Assembly (NCBI RefSeq): GCF_002843385.1 | Contig: NZ_MVDE01000017.1 | Span: 54,805 to 118,804, forward strand | Source: Labilibaculum manganireducens | GTDB taxonomy: Bacteria; Bacteroidota; Bacteroidia; Bacteroidales; Marinifilaceae | DNA length: 64,000 nt | Direction: 5' to 3' | Shown: in pieces, positions 26,996 through 36,502 of the stretch | How the letters are laid out: each line of letters begins with the position of its first letter | Numbering within the stretch: position 1 is the first letter of the stretch | The notes under the pieces: model-generated | What the model was told of the DNA's origin: nothing | Seen by the model: the letters and a program-made list of their open reading frames with translations, nothing else | Databases searched by the model: none | Program-made: the position numbers and the translations under genes

Positions 26996-27608
26996 TGCTT
27001 ATCTCCTCCTTATTATTGTTTTTTTTCATGTACTCGTCATAACCAGTTTTTATGGCATCCAGAAATGCTCTTGAGCTAATGGTTGCTGCAGTAATTGCAT
27101 CAATATCTCCACCATCTTTGCTTACCGTGAAATTTATAGAGCCAGGGTTTTTGTTGATAACACTGGATTTTTCACGTGATGGTTCTGTTGGTTTAAACCA
27201 ACTTACCATTTTTGTTCCTAAACCTGGTGTTTCAGTATGTTCCAAAATAGAATAATTGTGAATAGTTCCATCAGGTTCAAAACCAACCATAATCCAAACA
27301 TTACCTCCAAATCCTTTAGTGGTTAGAGTTTTAACTGCCGTACCAACTAATATTCCATCTTTTTTAGCTGGATAAAATTCCAGAGTATCCTTTTCGTTCA
27401 ATCCAACTTTGTACATCTCATCGCTGGGATTGTTATTAAATTCAGGAACAACTTCTTTAATGGCATTGAGTTTTTTTGCCAATTTTGCTTTAGCAATAGG
27501 TTCTTTGGTGATTTCGTATACCGCACCTAAAGCAGCAGAGGCTATCAGTGTTATTACAAACAACACCAAAACCATATTTGTAAATGTAGATTCTTTTTTC
27601 CCAGCCAT
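26988..27608 (-). CDS. rnfG: Rnf electron transport complex subunit G (covalent FMN)
   Basis: 206 residues: one N-terminal helix (about 11-32) and an extracytoplasmic FMN-binding domain. The flavinylation region reads DIDAITAATISS, where the Thr of ATxSS-type motifs carries the FMN; the usual SGAT is TAAT here, a mild variant. GLGTKMVSWF and GFGGNVWIMV are the other conserved parts. Overlap with rnfE indicates coupling. Confidence 0.94.
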   Translation of the reverse strand: MAGKKESTFTNMVLVLFVITLIASAALGAVYEITKEPIAKAKLAKKLNAIKEVVPEFNNNPSDEMYKVGLNEKDTLEFYPAKKDGILVGTAVKTLTTKGFGGNVWIMVGFEPDGTIHNYSILEHTETPGLGTKMVSWFKPTEPSREKSSVINKNPGSINFTVSKDGGDIDAITAATISSRAFLDAIKTGYDEYMKKNNNKEEISNE

Positions 27609-27610
27609 GA

Positions 27611-28606
27611 TTATTTCCTTTTTTCGCCGAAACGCTTTGGTTTAACATACACATTAATCAGTGGCACAAATGCATTCATAATAAGAATCGCAAAAGATAC
27701 ACCTTCCGGATAAGCTCCGAATACGCGAATTATAACAGTAAGTAAACCAATACCAATACCATAAATAATCATTCCTTTATTCGACATTGGAGAGGTAACA
27801 TAGTCGGTTGCCATAAAAATAGCACCAAGTAGTAATCCTCCTGTTAAGATATGGAATAAAGGACCCGCATAGGCTTCAGGATTAGACATGTGAAGAATAC
27901 CCGAGAATACAGCTACAGTTCCAAGTACAGCAACAGGAATATGCCAGGTAATGATCTTTTTAAATAACATGTAAGCCAAACCAAGAAGTAAAGCAATACC
28001 CGCTACTTCTCCCATAGATCCACCCATATTACCCATAAGCAAATCCATATTGCCTGGTACATCATGCATTAATTGTGATAATGGTTCACCTTTCTTTAAT
28101 CCCTCTTTTATAAGTGCTAATGGAGTTGCTCCTGTTTGCGCATCGAAATAAGCAGTGTCAAAACCTAAAGGTTTTGGCCAGCTTGTCATTTGTACCGGAA
28201 ACGAGATTAAAAGAAATACACGACCAACTAAAGCCGGGTTGAAAACATTGTTTCCCAATCCGCCAAAGGTCATTTTGCCAATACCAATTGCAACCAAGGC
28301 TCCAATCAGAATAATCCAGATTGGAAGGTTGGCCGGAACGTTAAAGGCCAAAAGAATACCTGTAATTAATGCAGAACCATCAGTTATGGTGGGAACTTTT
28401 TTAAGCAGGTATTTCGAAATTAGAAATTCGAAAAGATAACAGGATGCTACGGCGGTTAGGGTTACGATGATTGCACCCATGCCAAAGTAAACGAATGAAA
28501 AAACAAGCGCCGGAAGCATCGCAAATACCACTCCATACATGTTCTTTTGTATGGAATCTCCACTATGAACGTGTGGAGATGGGGCGACTAGTACTTTGGT
28601 GTTCAT
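27611..28606 (-). CDS. rnfD: Rnf electron transport complex subunit D (covalent FMN)
   Basis: 331 residues with about nine helices. It begins with APSPHVHSGDSIQKNMYGV, a hallmark of RnfD/NqrB. The second covalent FMN site is TGATPLA (Thr about 160), and GGLGNNVFNPALVGR is conserved. The gap to rnfG is 2 bp. Confidence 0.96.
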   Translation of the reverse strand: MNTKVLVAPSPHVHSGDSIQKNMYGVVFAMLPALVFSFVYFGMGAIIVTLTAVASCYLFEFLISKYLLKKVPTITDGSALITGILLAFNVPANLPIWIILIGALVAIGIGKMTFGGLGNNVFNPALVGRVFLLISFPVQMTSWPKPLGFDTAYFDAQTGATPLALIKEGLKKGEPLSQLMHDVPGNMDLLMGNMGGSMGEVAGIALLLGLAYMLFKKIITWHIPVAVLGTVAVFSGILHMSNPEAYAGPLFHILTGGLLLGAIFMATDYVTSPMSNKGMIIYGIGIGLLTVIIRVFGAYPEGVSFAILIMNAFVPLINVYVKPKRFGEKRK

Positions 28607-28683
28607 ATGTTAAATTTATTAATTAATTTACTGGTTTATTGAAATTTGAAGCACTTGTAGGTTGTTGTGTACACTATAAGTAC

Positions 28684-30012
28684 TTACTTTCGAGATCTCA
28701 TAATCTGACCAACTTTTCCTTTTCCCAAGCGGATGTAATCCAATAAAGGACGGTTTGCCGGGCATGTAAAACTACAAGATCCACACTCAATACAATCCAT
28801 AACGGCATCACTTTCCAAACGTTCGTATGCTTTTTTGTCAGCCAAAACCATTAGTAAGAATGGTTCAAGTCCCATTGGGCAAACAGAAACACATTTACCG
28901 CAACGAATACATGGTTTAGATTCTTTACGAACAGCTTCTTCGCGGGGCAACAGCAATAATCCAGAGCTGCCTTTGGTTAAAGGTACATCAACAGTAGTTA
29001 AAGCTTTTCCCATCATTGGGCCACCGCCTACAATCTTACCCGTATCTTCAGGTAAACCACCTGCGGCATCAATCAAATCTTTTACCGGAGTTCCAATTCT
29101 GAATTTCCAGTTCGAAGGATTTTTTAATGATTTACCTGTGATGGTTGCAACACGCTCGAAAAGAGGTTTGTTTTTTTGAACCGCCTCATAAACAGCTAGT
29201 GCAGTTCCAACATTTTGTACAACAGCACCAACTTCAATAGGTAGTGCCCCCGACGGAATTTCACGTTTAATAGTTGCTGAAATCAATTGTTTTTCACCAC
29301 CCTGAGGGTATTGAGTTTTCAGTGGGCAAATTTCAATGCCTTTATAGTTTCCTGCAAGCTTGGTTAAATGAGCTATAGCATCAGGTTTATTGTTTTCAAT
29401 TCCAACAATGGCTCTGTCAACACCTAAAGCTTTCATTAAAATTTGAGTTCCAACCAATACTTCATCGCCTTTTTCGAGCATAACTCTGTGGTCAGAAGTC
29501 AGGTAAGGTTCGCATTCTACTGCATTGATGATTAGAACTTCGGCAGTTTTTCCCGGAGGAACCGACAATTTCACATGAGCAGGAAAGGTTGCTCCACCCA
29601 AACCAACAATTCCGGCTTCGGCTATCTTTTTTATAATTTCTTCTTTGCCTGCGCTGATTTCTTTTACCAAATCTTCGCTTCGATCAATTGTTTCCATCCA
29701 TTCGTCACCATCAACTTTAATGATAATAGATGTTCTGCGGAAACCACTTGCATCCATAATATCATCCACTTTAAAAACGGTTCCTGAAACCGAAGAGTGA
29801 ATGTTTGCGGATACAAATCCTGATGATTTTGCAATCAATTGTCCTACTTTAACTTCGTCGTTTTTTTTAACGACCGGAGTAGCAGGAGCGCCAATATGTT
29901 GAGAAATTGGAATACTTACTGTTTCGGGTATTGGCAATACCTGGATTGCGCTGCTTGCCGATAATTTGTTTTCGGCAGGATGAATACCTCCTAATGAGAA
30001 TGTTTTTAACAC
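28684..30012 (-). CDS. rnfC: Rnf electron transport complex subunit C (NADH/FMN, two 4Fe-4S)
   Basis: 442 residues. The Rossmann-like NADH/FMN domain holds GLGGATFPAHVKLS and NAVECEPYLTSDHRVM, followed by an SLBB-type region. Two 4Fe-4S motifs are near the C-terminus: CIRCGKCVSVCPMG and CIECGSCSFTCP. The N-terminus has the GGIHPAENK start common to RnfC. The C-terminus is compact, without the long Ala/Lys-rich tail of gammaproteobacterial RnfC. Confidence 0.96.
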   Translation of the reverse strand: MLKTFSLGGIHPAENKLSASSAIQVLPIPETVSIPISQHIGAPATPVVKKNDEVKVGQLIAKSSGFVSANIHSSVSGTVFKVDDIMDASGFRRTSIIIKVDGDEWMETIDRSEDLVKEISAGKEEIIKKIAEAGIVGLGGATFPAHVKLSVPPGKTAEVLIINAVECEPYLTSDHRVMLEKGDEVLVGTQILMKALGVDRAIVGIENNKPDAIAHLTKLAGNYKGIEICPLKTQYPQGGEKQLISATIKREIPSGALPIEVGAVVQNVGTALAVYEAVQKNKPLFERVATITGKSLKNPSNWKFRIGTPVKDLIDAAGGLPEDTGKIVGGGPMMGKALTTVDVPLTKGSSGLLLLPREEAVRKESKPCIRCGKCVSVCPMGLEPFLLMVLADKKAYERLESDAVMDCIECGSCSFTCPANRPLLDYIRLGKGKVGQIMRSRK

Positions 30013-30027
30013 TGATGATCCTCCTAT

Positions 30028-30978
30028 TTATTTGTTCTCAGTTGTGTCGTCATTTGCTGTTGGCTCTATCTTTGGAGCCTCTTCCGCTTTAACCTCAGCT
30101 TTTGGTGCTGCAACAGGTTTTACGCTTGCTGCAGTAGGTTTTTCAGTTGGCTTTTCTTTACGAGGCGGAAAATTCAACTCGTGAATTGCATTTGTAGGGC
30201 AAACAATTACACACTTTCTGCAAAGTTTACATTTATTGTAATCGATGTATGCAAGGTTGTTTTCTAAAGTGATTGCATCGAAAGGACACTCCTTAACACA
30301 TTTACCACAACCAATACAGGCAACGTCACAAGCTTTTTTAGCAATCGCACCTTTGTCTTTATTTACACAAGACACAAAAACTCTTCGACTTTTTGGTCCT
30401 TTTTTACGAAGCTCGATAATGTGGTTAGGACAAGCTTTTACGCAGGCACCACAAGAAACACATTTGTCTTCAATAATTACAGGAAGACCGGTTTCCTTGT
30501 CCATATACATTGCATCAAAATTACATGCATCAACACACTCGCCTAATCCTAAGCAACCAAACTGACAGCCGGTTTCACCGCTGTAAAGAGAGGCTGCAAT
30601 TGTACAAGATGGTGCGCCATCGTACTGATTGGTTTTAGGTCGGTTTTCGCAGGTTCCGTTGCATCGGAGCACAGCTACGGTTGGTTCGGCAGCTTTAACT
30701 TCGTGTCCAAGAATGGCACCTACATGCGACATTACAGGAGCTCCACCCACAGGGCAAAGAAAGTTGTCGATGTTGTCGGCCTTCACCAATGCTTCGGCAA
30801 AACCTCTGCATCCGGGATAACCACAACCACCACAATTTGCGGCTGGTAATGCTTCTTCTACCTCGTCGATGCGAGGATCTTCATACACTTTGAATTTTTG
30901 CGCTACAAAAAACAGTATAATTGCTGCCGTTACTCCAATAGCACACAAAGCCAGAATAGTGATAACTATAATGCTCAT
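30028..30978 (-). CDS. rnfB: Rnf electron transport complex subunit B (multi-ferredoxin)
   Basis: 316 residues: an N-terminal membrane helix (about 4-25), the 4Fe-4S domain NCGGCGYPGCRGFAEAL, then ferredoxin-type motifs CQFGCLGLGECVDAC, CVSCGACVKACP, CIGCGKCVKECP and CKLCRKCVIVCP. This is the long RnfB form with extra clusters, like that of anaerobic bacteria, unlike the short RsxB of E. coli. A Pro/Ala/Lys-rich C-terminal tail (about 270-316) is likely disordered. It is the entry point for electrons from soluble ferredoxin. Confidence 0.95.
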   Translation of the reverse strand: MSIIVITILALCAIGVTAAIILFFVAQKFKVYEDPRIDEVEEALPAANCGGCGYPGCRGFAEALVKADNIDNFLCPVGGAPVMSHVGAILGHEVKAAEPTVAVLRCNGTCENRPKTNQYDGAPSCTIAASLYSGETGCQFGCLGLGECVDACNFDAMYMDKETGLPVIIEDKCVSCGACVKACPNHIIELRKKGPKSRRVFVSCVNKDKGAIAKKACDVACIGCGKCVKECPFDAITLENNLAYIDYNKCKLCRKCVIVCPTNAIHELNFPPRKEKPTEKPTAASVKPVAAPKAEVKAEEAPKIEPTANDDTTENK

Positions 30979-30981
30979 AGT

Positions 30982-31410
30982 TTAAATGTTTACGATTTTC
31001 TCGATTGTAAATGAAAAAGTTTTCTTAAAATGACCTTTATAAAAGGACAGTACTATATAATAGGGAAGTAATATGGCTAATGCCGAAATCCCGCTTATTA
31101 ATTCATTATTAGTAATTGCTGTGGCAATGATTAGTGTAAGTATCACCAATACAAACGGCAACACATAGGCAAGAAACATTGCCAACCATCCTAAAGATTC
31201 CCGATAGCTTAGGATAACCTTTTCTCCAACTTTAAATTTGTTACTGTAATCAATAACATCAATTGATTTGTCTTTCATGTCAGACATGGTACAAGCACTT
31301 TTTGCATGACAACCTGCACAAGCAGAAATATTAACAATGCCCACCGTAATCTTACCATCCTCTATTTCAAGGATAGTCCCTTCGTGATCAATTTTTTTGT
31401 GATCCTGCAT
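30982..31410 (-). CDS. RseC/SoxR-reducing-system family membrane protein
   Basis: 143 residues. The start is placed at the ATG at 31410 (MQDHKKIDHEGTI); an upstream in-frame ATG at 31476 adds 22 residues without family character. The Cys motif CAGCHAKSAC (about 34-43) and two membrane helices (about 85-105 and 108-130) match the RseC/MucC family. In Bacteroidota and clostridia this gene typically heads rnf operons. The Cys-rich motif suggests a redox or Fe-S role in assembly or control (inference). Confidence 0.88.
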   Translation of the reverse strand: MQDHKKIDHEGTILEIEDGKITVGIVNISACAGCHAKSACTMSDMKDKSIDVIDYSNKFKVGEKVILSYRESLGWLAMFLAYVLPFVLVILTLIIATAITNNELISGISALAILLPYYIVLSFYKGHFKKTFSFTIEKIVNI

Positions 31411-32083
31411 GTACTTTTCCCTATTAATTGTTGTTTCTAAGTAAAACTCCTGCGAAAGCAAATGAGTTTCATTCATGTAACATTCATCTAGTCAATTTGG
31501 TAGTGAATGGGTGCTGTTTAACACAACGCAACAAAAATAACACTTTCGGTTACATTCGATTCTGGCAAAAGTCAATTTATAGTGTGTTTAAATAGAGGCA
31601 GTTCCCTGCTTTTGTAAAGTAGAGATTGCAATTTTTTTTGTATCTCTATTGAATACAGTTAGTTTGGGCTATTCCTGAAAAAAATCAGTAATTTAAGTCT
31701 GTTTTGCAATCGAGTTAATTTAGATTCATTATGAATAAAATAAAGATTGCAGGATTCTATTCAAAGAATTAATTGATGCTAATTTGACTAAATTTAAATT
31801 TATGCGGTAATTCTTTGATAGTATGTGTGATTAGTGTTTTTTTATAGTTCTCCTGTTAAATAACTAAAAATACATTCTTTAAAATTGTCTTATTTGTGAT
31901 AATAGAATTGAGAATTTTAAAGAATGTATTTTTAGTTATTTAAGAGGAATAATTAAAAAAACTTTCAAAACAATAGTACTTCAATACCAGTCAATCTTGT
32001 ACTTTATTATATATTTGTTGCCCTGCAAGCAGCATAAATATCAAATACATAAAAATCAATTATTTACATAAAATAAGCTTACT
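31411..32083. other. Divergent intergenic region with large inverted repeat
   Basis: 673 bp between the start of the rnf operon and the HIT gene. It holds a perfect 31-bp inverted repeat (annotated separately). A possible minus-strand -7 element TATTTTTG lies at 31539-31532 and a plus-strand TATATTTG at 32010-32017; neither has a well-spaced TTG. No ORF of coding character. Confidence 0.5.
31856..31943. repeat. Perfect 31-bp inverted repeat with 26-nt spacer
   Basis: The arm at 31856-31886 is the exact reverse complement of the arm at 31913-31943. Beyond the arms, four more pairs form after a single mismatch (CTCC against AGGA sides). The arms are AT-rich and contain AAAATACATTCTTTAAAA. It sits in the upstream regions of both divergent genes, so it is not a simple terminator. 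It could be a miniature mobile element or a cruciform/operator. Confidence 0.8.
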
Positions 32084-32509
32084 ATGTCAACTCCTTTTTC
32101 TGAATGTTTGTATTGCCAAGACAATGAATTGCTGCACAGTTTAATGATTAAGATCTGTGATTTGGAAGTATCGAAATTATTCCTGTTTAAAGAACAATCG
32201 TATTTGGGGCGCTGTAATGTTGTGTACAAGGATCATGGTGTAGAATTTCATGAGTTGAGTGACGAACAACGCAATGCATTTATGAATGATGTGGCTAAAG
32301 TTGCAAAGGCAATAGATACTGCGTTTCAACCTGCAAAAATTAATTATGGTGCTTATGCCGATACTTTATCACATTTGCACATGCATATTGTTCCAAAACA
32401 CAAAGATGGATACGGATTTGGTGGTGTTTTTGAAATGAATCCACAAAAAACAACTCTTTCCGAAGCGGAATATATTGAGCTAATAGAAAAAATTAAAATG
32501 GGATTATAG
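32084..32509 (+). CDS. HIT-family nucleotide-binding hydrolase
   Basis: 141 residues with the histidine triad HLHMHIVP (about 97-104), the nucleotidyl-His active site of Hint/Fhit-like hydrolases and transferases. The N-terminal CLYC pair could hold a zinc with later residues (inference). HIT proteins act on AMP-linked substrates such as AMP-NH2 or dinucleoside polyphosphates; the substrate here is unknown. It ends at a hairpin shared with recG. Confidence 0.9.
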   Translation: MSTPFSECLYCQDNELLHSLMIKICDLEVSKLFLFKEQSYLGRCNVVYKDHGVEFHELSDEQRNAFMNDVAKVAKAIDTAFQPAKINYGAYADTLSHLHMHIVPKHKDGYGFGGVFEMNPQKTTLSEAEYIELIEKIKMGL

Positions 32510-32599
32510 TTTAGTTTTAGATTGAAGATCATTTTTTTTGAAATTAAACTACAAATTACTTGCATCAAGTAATAAAACATGCAATATTCTCACAATAAA

Positions 32600-32635
32600 A
32601 AAACAGCGAAATTCCCAAAAGGGTTTCGCTGTTTT
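32600..32635. terminator. Bidirectional terminator between HIT gene and recG
   Basis: A perfect 12-bp stem (AAAACAGCGAAA / TTTCGCTGTTTT) is topped, after a 2-nt gap on the left side only, by a CCC/GGG pairing around AAAA. It is flanked by A-runs on the left and Ts on the right, suiting termination in either direction between convergent genes. Confidence 0.85.
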
Positions 32636-32657
32636 GATATCTCGATATGTTTGTTTT

Positions 32658-34763
32658 TTAGCTAATTACACTCCAGTTTATTTTGGTTTTACTCAATCGT
32701 TTAACCTGTTTTGCAAGAGTGAAATTTTCTTCTTTGTCCAGTAGGGGATCATTGTCCAGTATTTCCTGAGCAACATCTCTTGCGTATTGAAGCAACTGTC
32801 CATCTTTACCAAGATTGGCAATCTTTAGGTTGTAAGAAATTCCGCTTTGCTGAGTTCCTTCAATATCTCCCGGACCACGAAGTTTTAAATCTACTTCGGC
32901 AATTTCAAAACCATCGTTGGTTCGAACCATTGTTTCAATCCGCTTTCGCGATTCGTTAGAGATTTTGTAGGAAGACATCAGTATGCAGTACGATTGTTCG
33001 GCTCCACGGCCAACCCGACCACGTAACTGATGAAGTTGGGACAAGCCAAACCGTTCGGTACTTTCAATAATCATTACTGATGCATTTGGAATGTTTACAC
33101 CAACTTCGATTACCGTTGTTGCTACCATTATTTGAGTTTCTCCTTTTGCAAACCGCTGCATTTCAGCTTCTTTTTCAGCTGGTTTCATTTTCCCATGAAC
33201 CATACTTATTCCATATTTTTCGGGAGGGAAATATTGAGAAACACTTTCATATCCTTCTTCCAGATTTTTGAAATCCATTTTTTCAGATTCTTTAATCATT
33301 GGATAGACCAAATAAATTTGTCTTCCCAAATCAATCTGTTTCTTCATGAAATCGTAAACCTGTTTTCTTCTTTTCTCGAAGTAGTGAACCGTTTGTATTG
33401 GTTTTCTTCCCGGCGGTAACTCATCAATAACCGAAACTTCCAAATCACCATATAAAGTCATGGCAAGAGTTCTGGGAATAGGTGTAGCAGTCATCACCAA
33501 AATATGAGGAGGAATATTATTTTTTTTCCACAATCGGGCCCGTTGCGCAACACCAAACCGATGCTGTTCATCAATAATTACCAAGCCCAGATTATTGAAT
33601 TGAACAATGTCTTCAAGAAGAGCGTGAGTGCCAATCAAAATTTGCAGCTCACCACTTAGTAATTGTTCATGAATAATTTTGCGGTCTTTCTGTTTTGTTG
33701 ATCCGGTAAGCAAAGCCACTTTAATATCAAGTCCCTCAAGAAATTCACTGATTGATTCCATGTGTTGAGTGGCTAAAATTTCCGTTGGAGCCATCAAACA
33801 AGACTGACAACCATTGTCAAGTCCCATAAGCATGCACATTAGTCCAACCATTGTTTTACCACTGCCCACATCACCCTGCAAAAGACGGTTCATTTGTTTT
33901 CCCGAACCAACGTCTTTTCTAATTTCTTTGATAACTCTTTTTTGAGCATCGGTAAGTTCGAAAGGAAGATTATTTTGAAAGAATTGGTTAAAGTTTTCCC
34001 CTATTTTAGTGAACTGATGACCACGATAAAGCACCCTGCGCTTCATCTTCATTTTAAGAATGTTTAGCTGAATGTAAAACAGTTCTTCAAATTTTAATCG
34101 GTAGGTGGCTTTTTTTAGTATTTCTGCATTACTTGGGAAATGAATCTGCGTAAGCGCTTCGTGAAGATTAATTAATCCTAATTTACTCGTCAAACTTGCC
34201 GGAAGTGTTTCCGGAATTTTCCCATTTAATGATTGTAATGCATTTTCCTGAAGTTTGTGAATTGCTTTAGAGTTGATAAAACTGCTTTTCATCTTTTCGG
34301 TAGTCAGATAAAAAGCCTGCAGGGAGGCATTCAATTTCCCATTTTTGGCCTCACTCTCTTCCAGTTCAGGATGAACTACATTTATTTTCCGGTTAAATTC
34401 GGAAGGCTTACCAAAAACGATATATTCAGTCTTGGGTTTAAGGCTTGCTTTAATGTATTTAATTCCCTTAAACCAAACTAATTCCATTACACCTTTTCCA
34501 TCAGTAAAATATGCTACCAGTCTTTGTTGTCTTTTTTCTCCAATTACTTCAATGCTGGTTATCTCACCTTTTACCTGTATGTATGGTAATTTAGAATGAA
34601 TTTCACTGATTTCGTAGAACTTGGTTCTGTCGATATATTTGTAGGGAAAATGATACAGTAAATCTTCGTAACTGTAAATTGATAATTCCTGATTAAGGAT
34701 GGAAGCCCTTTTGGGGCCAACGCCTGCTAAAAATTTTATGTCGAGTCCAGCTAATTCTGACAT
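32658..34763 (-). CDS. recG: ATP-dependent DNA helicase RecG
   Basis: 701 residues, full length for the family. An OB-fold wedge domain is about 55-150. Helicase motifs follow: Walker A GDVGSGKT (about 300), motif II DEQH (variant of DEAH typical of RecG), TATPIPRTL, VATTVIEVGVNIPNA and QLRGRVGRG. The terminal motif has the RecG-type DLKLRGPGDIEGTQQSG. It reverses stalled replication forks and processes R-loops and junctions. Convergent with the HIT gene; no operon partner. Confidence 0.97.
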   Translation of the reverse strand: MSELAGLDIKFLAGVGPKRASILNQELSIYSYEDLLYHFPYKYIDRTKFYEISEIHSKLPYIQVKGEITSIEVIGEKRQQRLVAYFTDGKGVMELVWFKGIKYIKASLKPKTEYIVFGKPSEFNRKINVVHPELEESEAKNGKLNASLQAFYLTTEKMKSSFINSKAIHKLQENALQSLNGKIPETLPASLTSKLGLINLHEALTQIHFPSNAEILKKATYRLKFEELFYIQLNILKMKMKRRVLYRGHQFTKIGENFNQFFQNNLPFELTDAQKRVIKEIRKDVGSGKQMNRLLQGDVGSGKTMVGLMCMLMGLDNGCQSCLMAPTEILATQHMESISEFLEGLDIKVALLTGSTKQKDRKIIHEQLLSGELQILIGTHALLEDIVQFNNLGLVIIDEQHRFGVAQRARLWKKNNIPPHILVMTATPIPRTLAMTLYGDLEVSVIDELPPGRKPIQTVHYFEKRRKQVYDFMKKQIDLGRQIYLVYPMIKESEKMDFKNLEEGYESVSQYFPPEKYGISMVHGKMKPAEKEAEMQRFAKGETQIMVATTVIEVGVNIPNASVMIIESTERFGLSQLHQLRGRVGRGAEQSYCILMSSYKISNESRKRIETMVRTNDGFEIAEVDLKLRGPGDIEGTQQSGISYNLKIANLGKDGQLLQYARDVAQEILDNDPLLDKEENFTLAKQVKRLSKTKINWSVIS

Positions 34764-35015
34764 TCTTACGGTTCTAATTCTATTTTATATGGAGGGATAA
34801 AATTTCACCCTGTTTGTGAAAATGCTTTAAAAATCTAAAAGTACAAACAAAAGTAAATTGAAAAACTTTTATTTTAAAGAAATGATTGCTTAATCTTATG
34901 CCATATTATCATTAATAATATCAGGATAATACCTGCAACAGATGATATCTTGGCTTAAGAATTTGAAGAAATTCAAATTTACGATTAAATTCGCCAATTC
35001 TAGTTTATTGTAATT

Positions 35016-35783
35016 ATGGGTCGAATCCGCTACAAATTAAAGAAACGTTTATATCGCTTAAAGGCCTTTCGCCGAAAAGGATTTGGGGTTCATTCACCCT
35101 TTACTTTTCACCTGATTGTTAATGTTATTGAGGCAAAATTGTCTTACTATGCATTCGGTCAGTTATTTCCTTATCGGAAAATTATTGTGAATGCGCTAAA
35201 ATCAAAATTGGAAGATGGTGAGATTGGTAAGGATTTGGCAAAGAAGTACAAAGAGGAAATTCAAATTATTAAATCGACTGAAGCATTGGATCGATTGCTG
35301 TTTCGCCTGATGAACTTTTGGCATGCTGAAAAATCAGGCTATTTTGGAGGAGGAATAGGATTTACCATTGCTTATATGGCAAAGCTTGATTCTCGAAATA
35401 GTGTTGCATGTCTGGATCGGGGAGGTGTTTTCCCAGAATATTCGGATGATATTTTTCGGAACTATATGGGAATTCAGAATTATAAGAGTTTTAACTATAA
35501 TGAGATTCTGAAGCAAAATCCAAAATATGATTTTCTTGTTTTTTCTGAAAATACCAGTAAAGAAATTCTGTCTGATTTTATTCTGAATTATGAACTTTTG
35601 CTTGCAGATAATTGCATGATTGTTATTCAAAATCCACATAAAAATGATACGATTAGCCTCTTTTGGAAACAGATGAAGAAATTGGAGAAAATTTCCGTGA
35701 GTCTGGATTTATTTCATTTGGGAATTCTGATTTCGAAAGACGGAATGCAGAAACAAGATTATGTAAGAAAGTATAGGTTTTAG
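35016..35783 (+). CDS. Putative SAM-dependent methyltransferase-like protein
   Basis: 255 residues. The basic N-terminus (MGRIRYKLKKRLYRLKAFRRKGFGVHSPF) carries RKGxGxHSPFTFHLI, which recurs in a Bacteroidota methyltransferase-like family. The centre has a Rossmann-like GYFGGGIGFTIAYMAKL (about 108-124) and the strand YDFLVFSENTSKEIL. The catalytic or SAM motifs are not strict, so function is uncertain. It is isolated, with an 8-bp inverted repeat (AATTTGAA / TTCAAATT) in the upstream spacer. Confidence 0.65.
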   Translation: MGRIRYKLKKRLYRLKAFRRKGFGVHSPFTFHLIVNVIEAKLSYYAFGQLFPYRKIIVNALKSKLEDGEIGKDLAKKYKEEIQIIKSTEALDRLLFRLMNFWHAEKSGYFGGGIGFTIAYMAKLDSRNSVACLDRGGVFPEYSDDIFRNYMGIQNYKSFNYNEILKQNPKYDFLVFSENTSKEILSDFILNYELLLADNCMIVIQNPHKNDTISLFWKQMKKLEKISVSLDLFHLGILISKDGMQKQDYVRKYRF

Positions 35784-35786
35784 CTA

Positions 35787-35816
35787 TTGCATAGATTCTA
35801 TGAAATTTTATCTTTG
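35787..35816 (+). promoter_or_regulatory. Promoter of the cobalamin adenosyltransferase gene
   Basis: TTG 35787-35789, 19-nt spacer, TATCTTTG 35809-35816. This is one of the closest matches to the phylum consensus in the window. A leader of about 55 nt precedes the ATG, too short for a cobalamin riboswitch. Confidence 0.75.
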
Positions 35817-35880
35817 TAGTAGTTCTGCTGAAGGGTATAAAAAGATCCTAAATGTTGGAGCTAATTAAAACACACACACA

Positions 35881-36441
35881 ATGACTAAATTTAAAGTATA
35901 TACAAAAACAGGAGATTCCGGTACAACAGGTTTGATTGGAGGAACACGAGTTCCGAAGCATCACTTGCGATTGGAAGCCTATGGTACCGTCGATGAATTA
36001 AACTCTTATATTGGTTTGATTCGATCGCATGATATTGAATCTAAATCAAAAGAGATTTTATTAGAGATTCAGAATAAATTGTTTATGATTGGTTCAAGGC
36101 TGGCAACCGATGAAGAAAAATCTGATTTAAAGGAGAAGTTACCTATTGTGGAAGCAGACATTCTTTTATTGGAAAAAGAGATGGATCGGATGGATGAAGA
36201 ATTGGCTGAACTTAATAATTTTGTATTGCCGGGAGGTAGTTTGGCCAACGGGTTTTGTCATGTTGCAAGAACGGTATGCCGAAGGGCAGAACGCCGGGCA
36301 AATCAACTATCAAAAGATGTAAATATAAATCCACTATTGTTGAAGTATTTAAATCGTCTTTCGGACTATTTATTTGTGCTTTCGCGTAAGGTTTTGCATG
36401 ATGCAGGAGCTGATGAAATTAAATGGAAGCCTGACTTGTAA
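35881..36441 (+). CDS. Cob(I)alamin adenosyltransferase, PduO type
   Basis: 186 residues. The ATP site is KVYTKTGDSGTTGLIGGTRV, followed by EAYGTVDELNSYIGL; the C-terminal half holds RTVCRRAERRA and LNRLSDYLFVLSR. These match the PduO/MMAB trimeric adenosyltransferase that makes adenosylcobalamin from ATP and cob(I)alamin. It indicates use of a B12-dependent enzyme such as methylmalonyl-CoA mutase. It probably forms a unit with the DUF2795 gene 61 bp downstream. Confidence 0.95.
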   Translation: MTKFKVYTKTGDSGTTGLIGGTRVPKHHLRLEAYGTVDELNSYIGLIRSHDIESKSKEILLEIQNKLFMIGSRLATDEEKSDLKEKLPIVEADILLLEKEMDRMDEELAELNNFVLPGGSLANGFCHVARTVCRRAERRANQLSKDVNINPLLLKYLNRLSDYLFVLSRKVLHDAGADEIKWKPDL

Positions 36442-36502
36442 ATTCAAAAAAAAAAATTATATTCGCAGAATAATAAAAGAACCTAATAAAAATATTAAAT
36501 AT

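Noticed and set aside
31856..31943. CRISPR-like or terminator reading of the long inverted repeat
   Set aside because: Only two arms exist, in inverted orientation, with no repeated unit array, and both neighbouring genes point away from it.
35784..35880. Cobalamin riboswitch before the adenosyltransferase gene
   Set aside because: The leader is under 70 nt and a plain promoter occupies the spacer.
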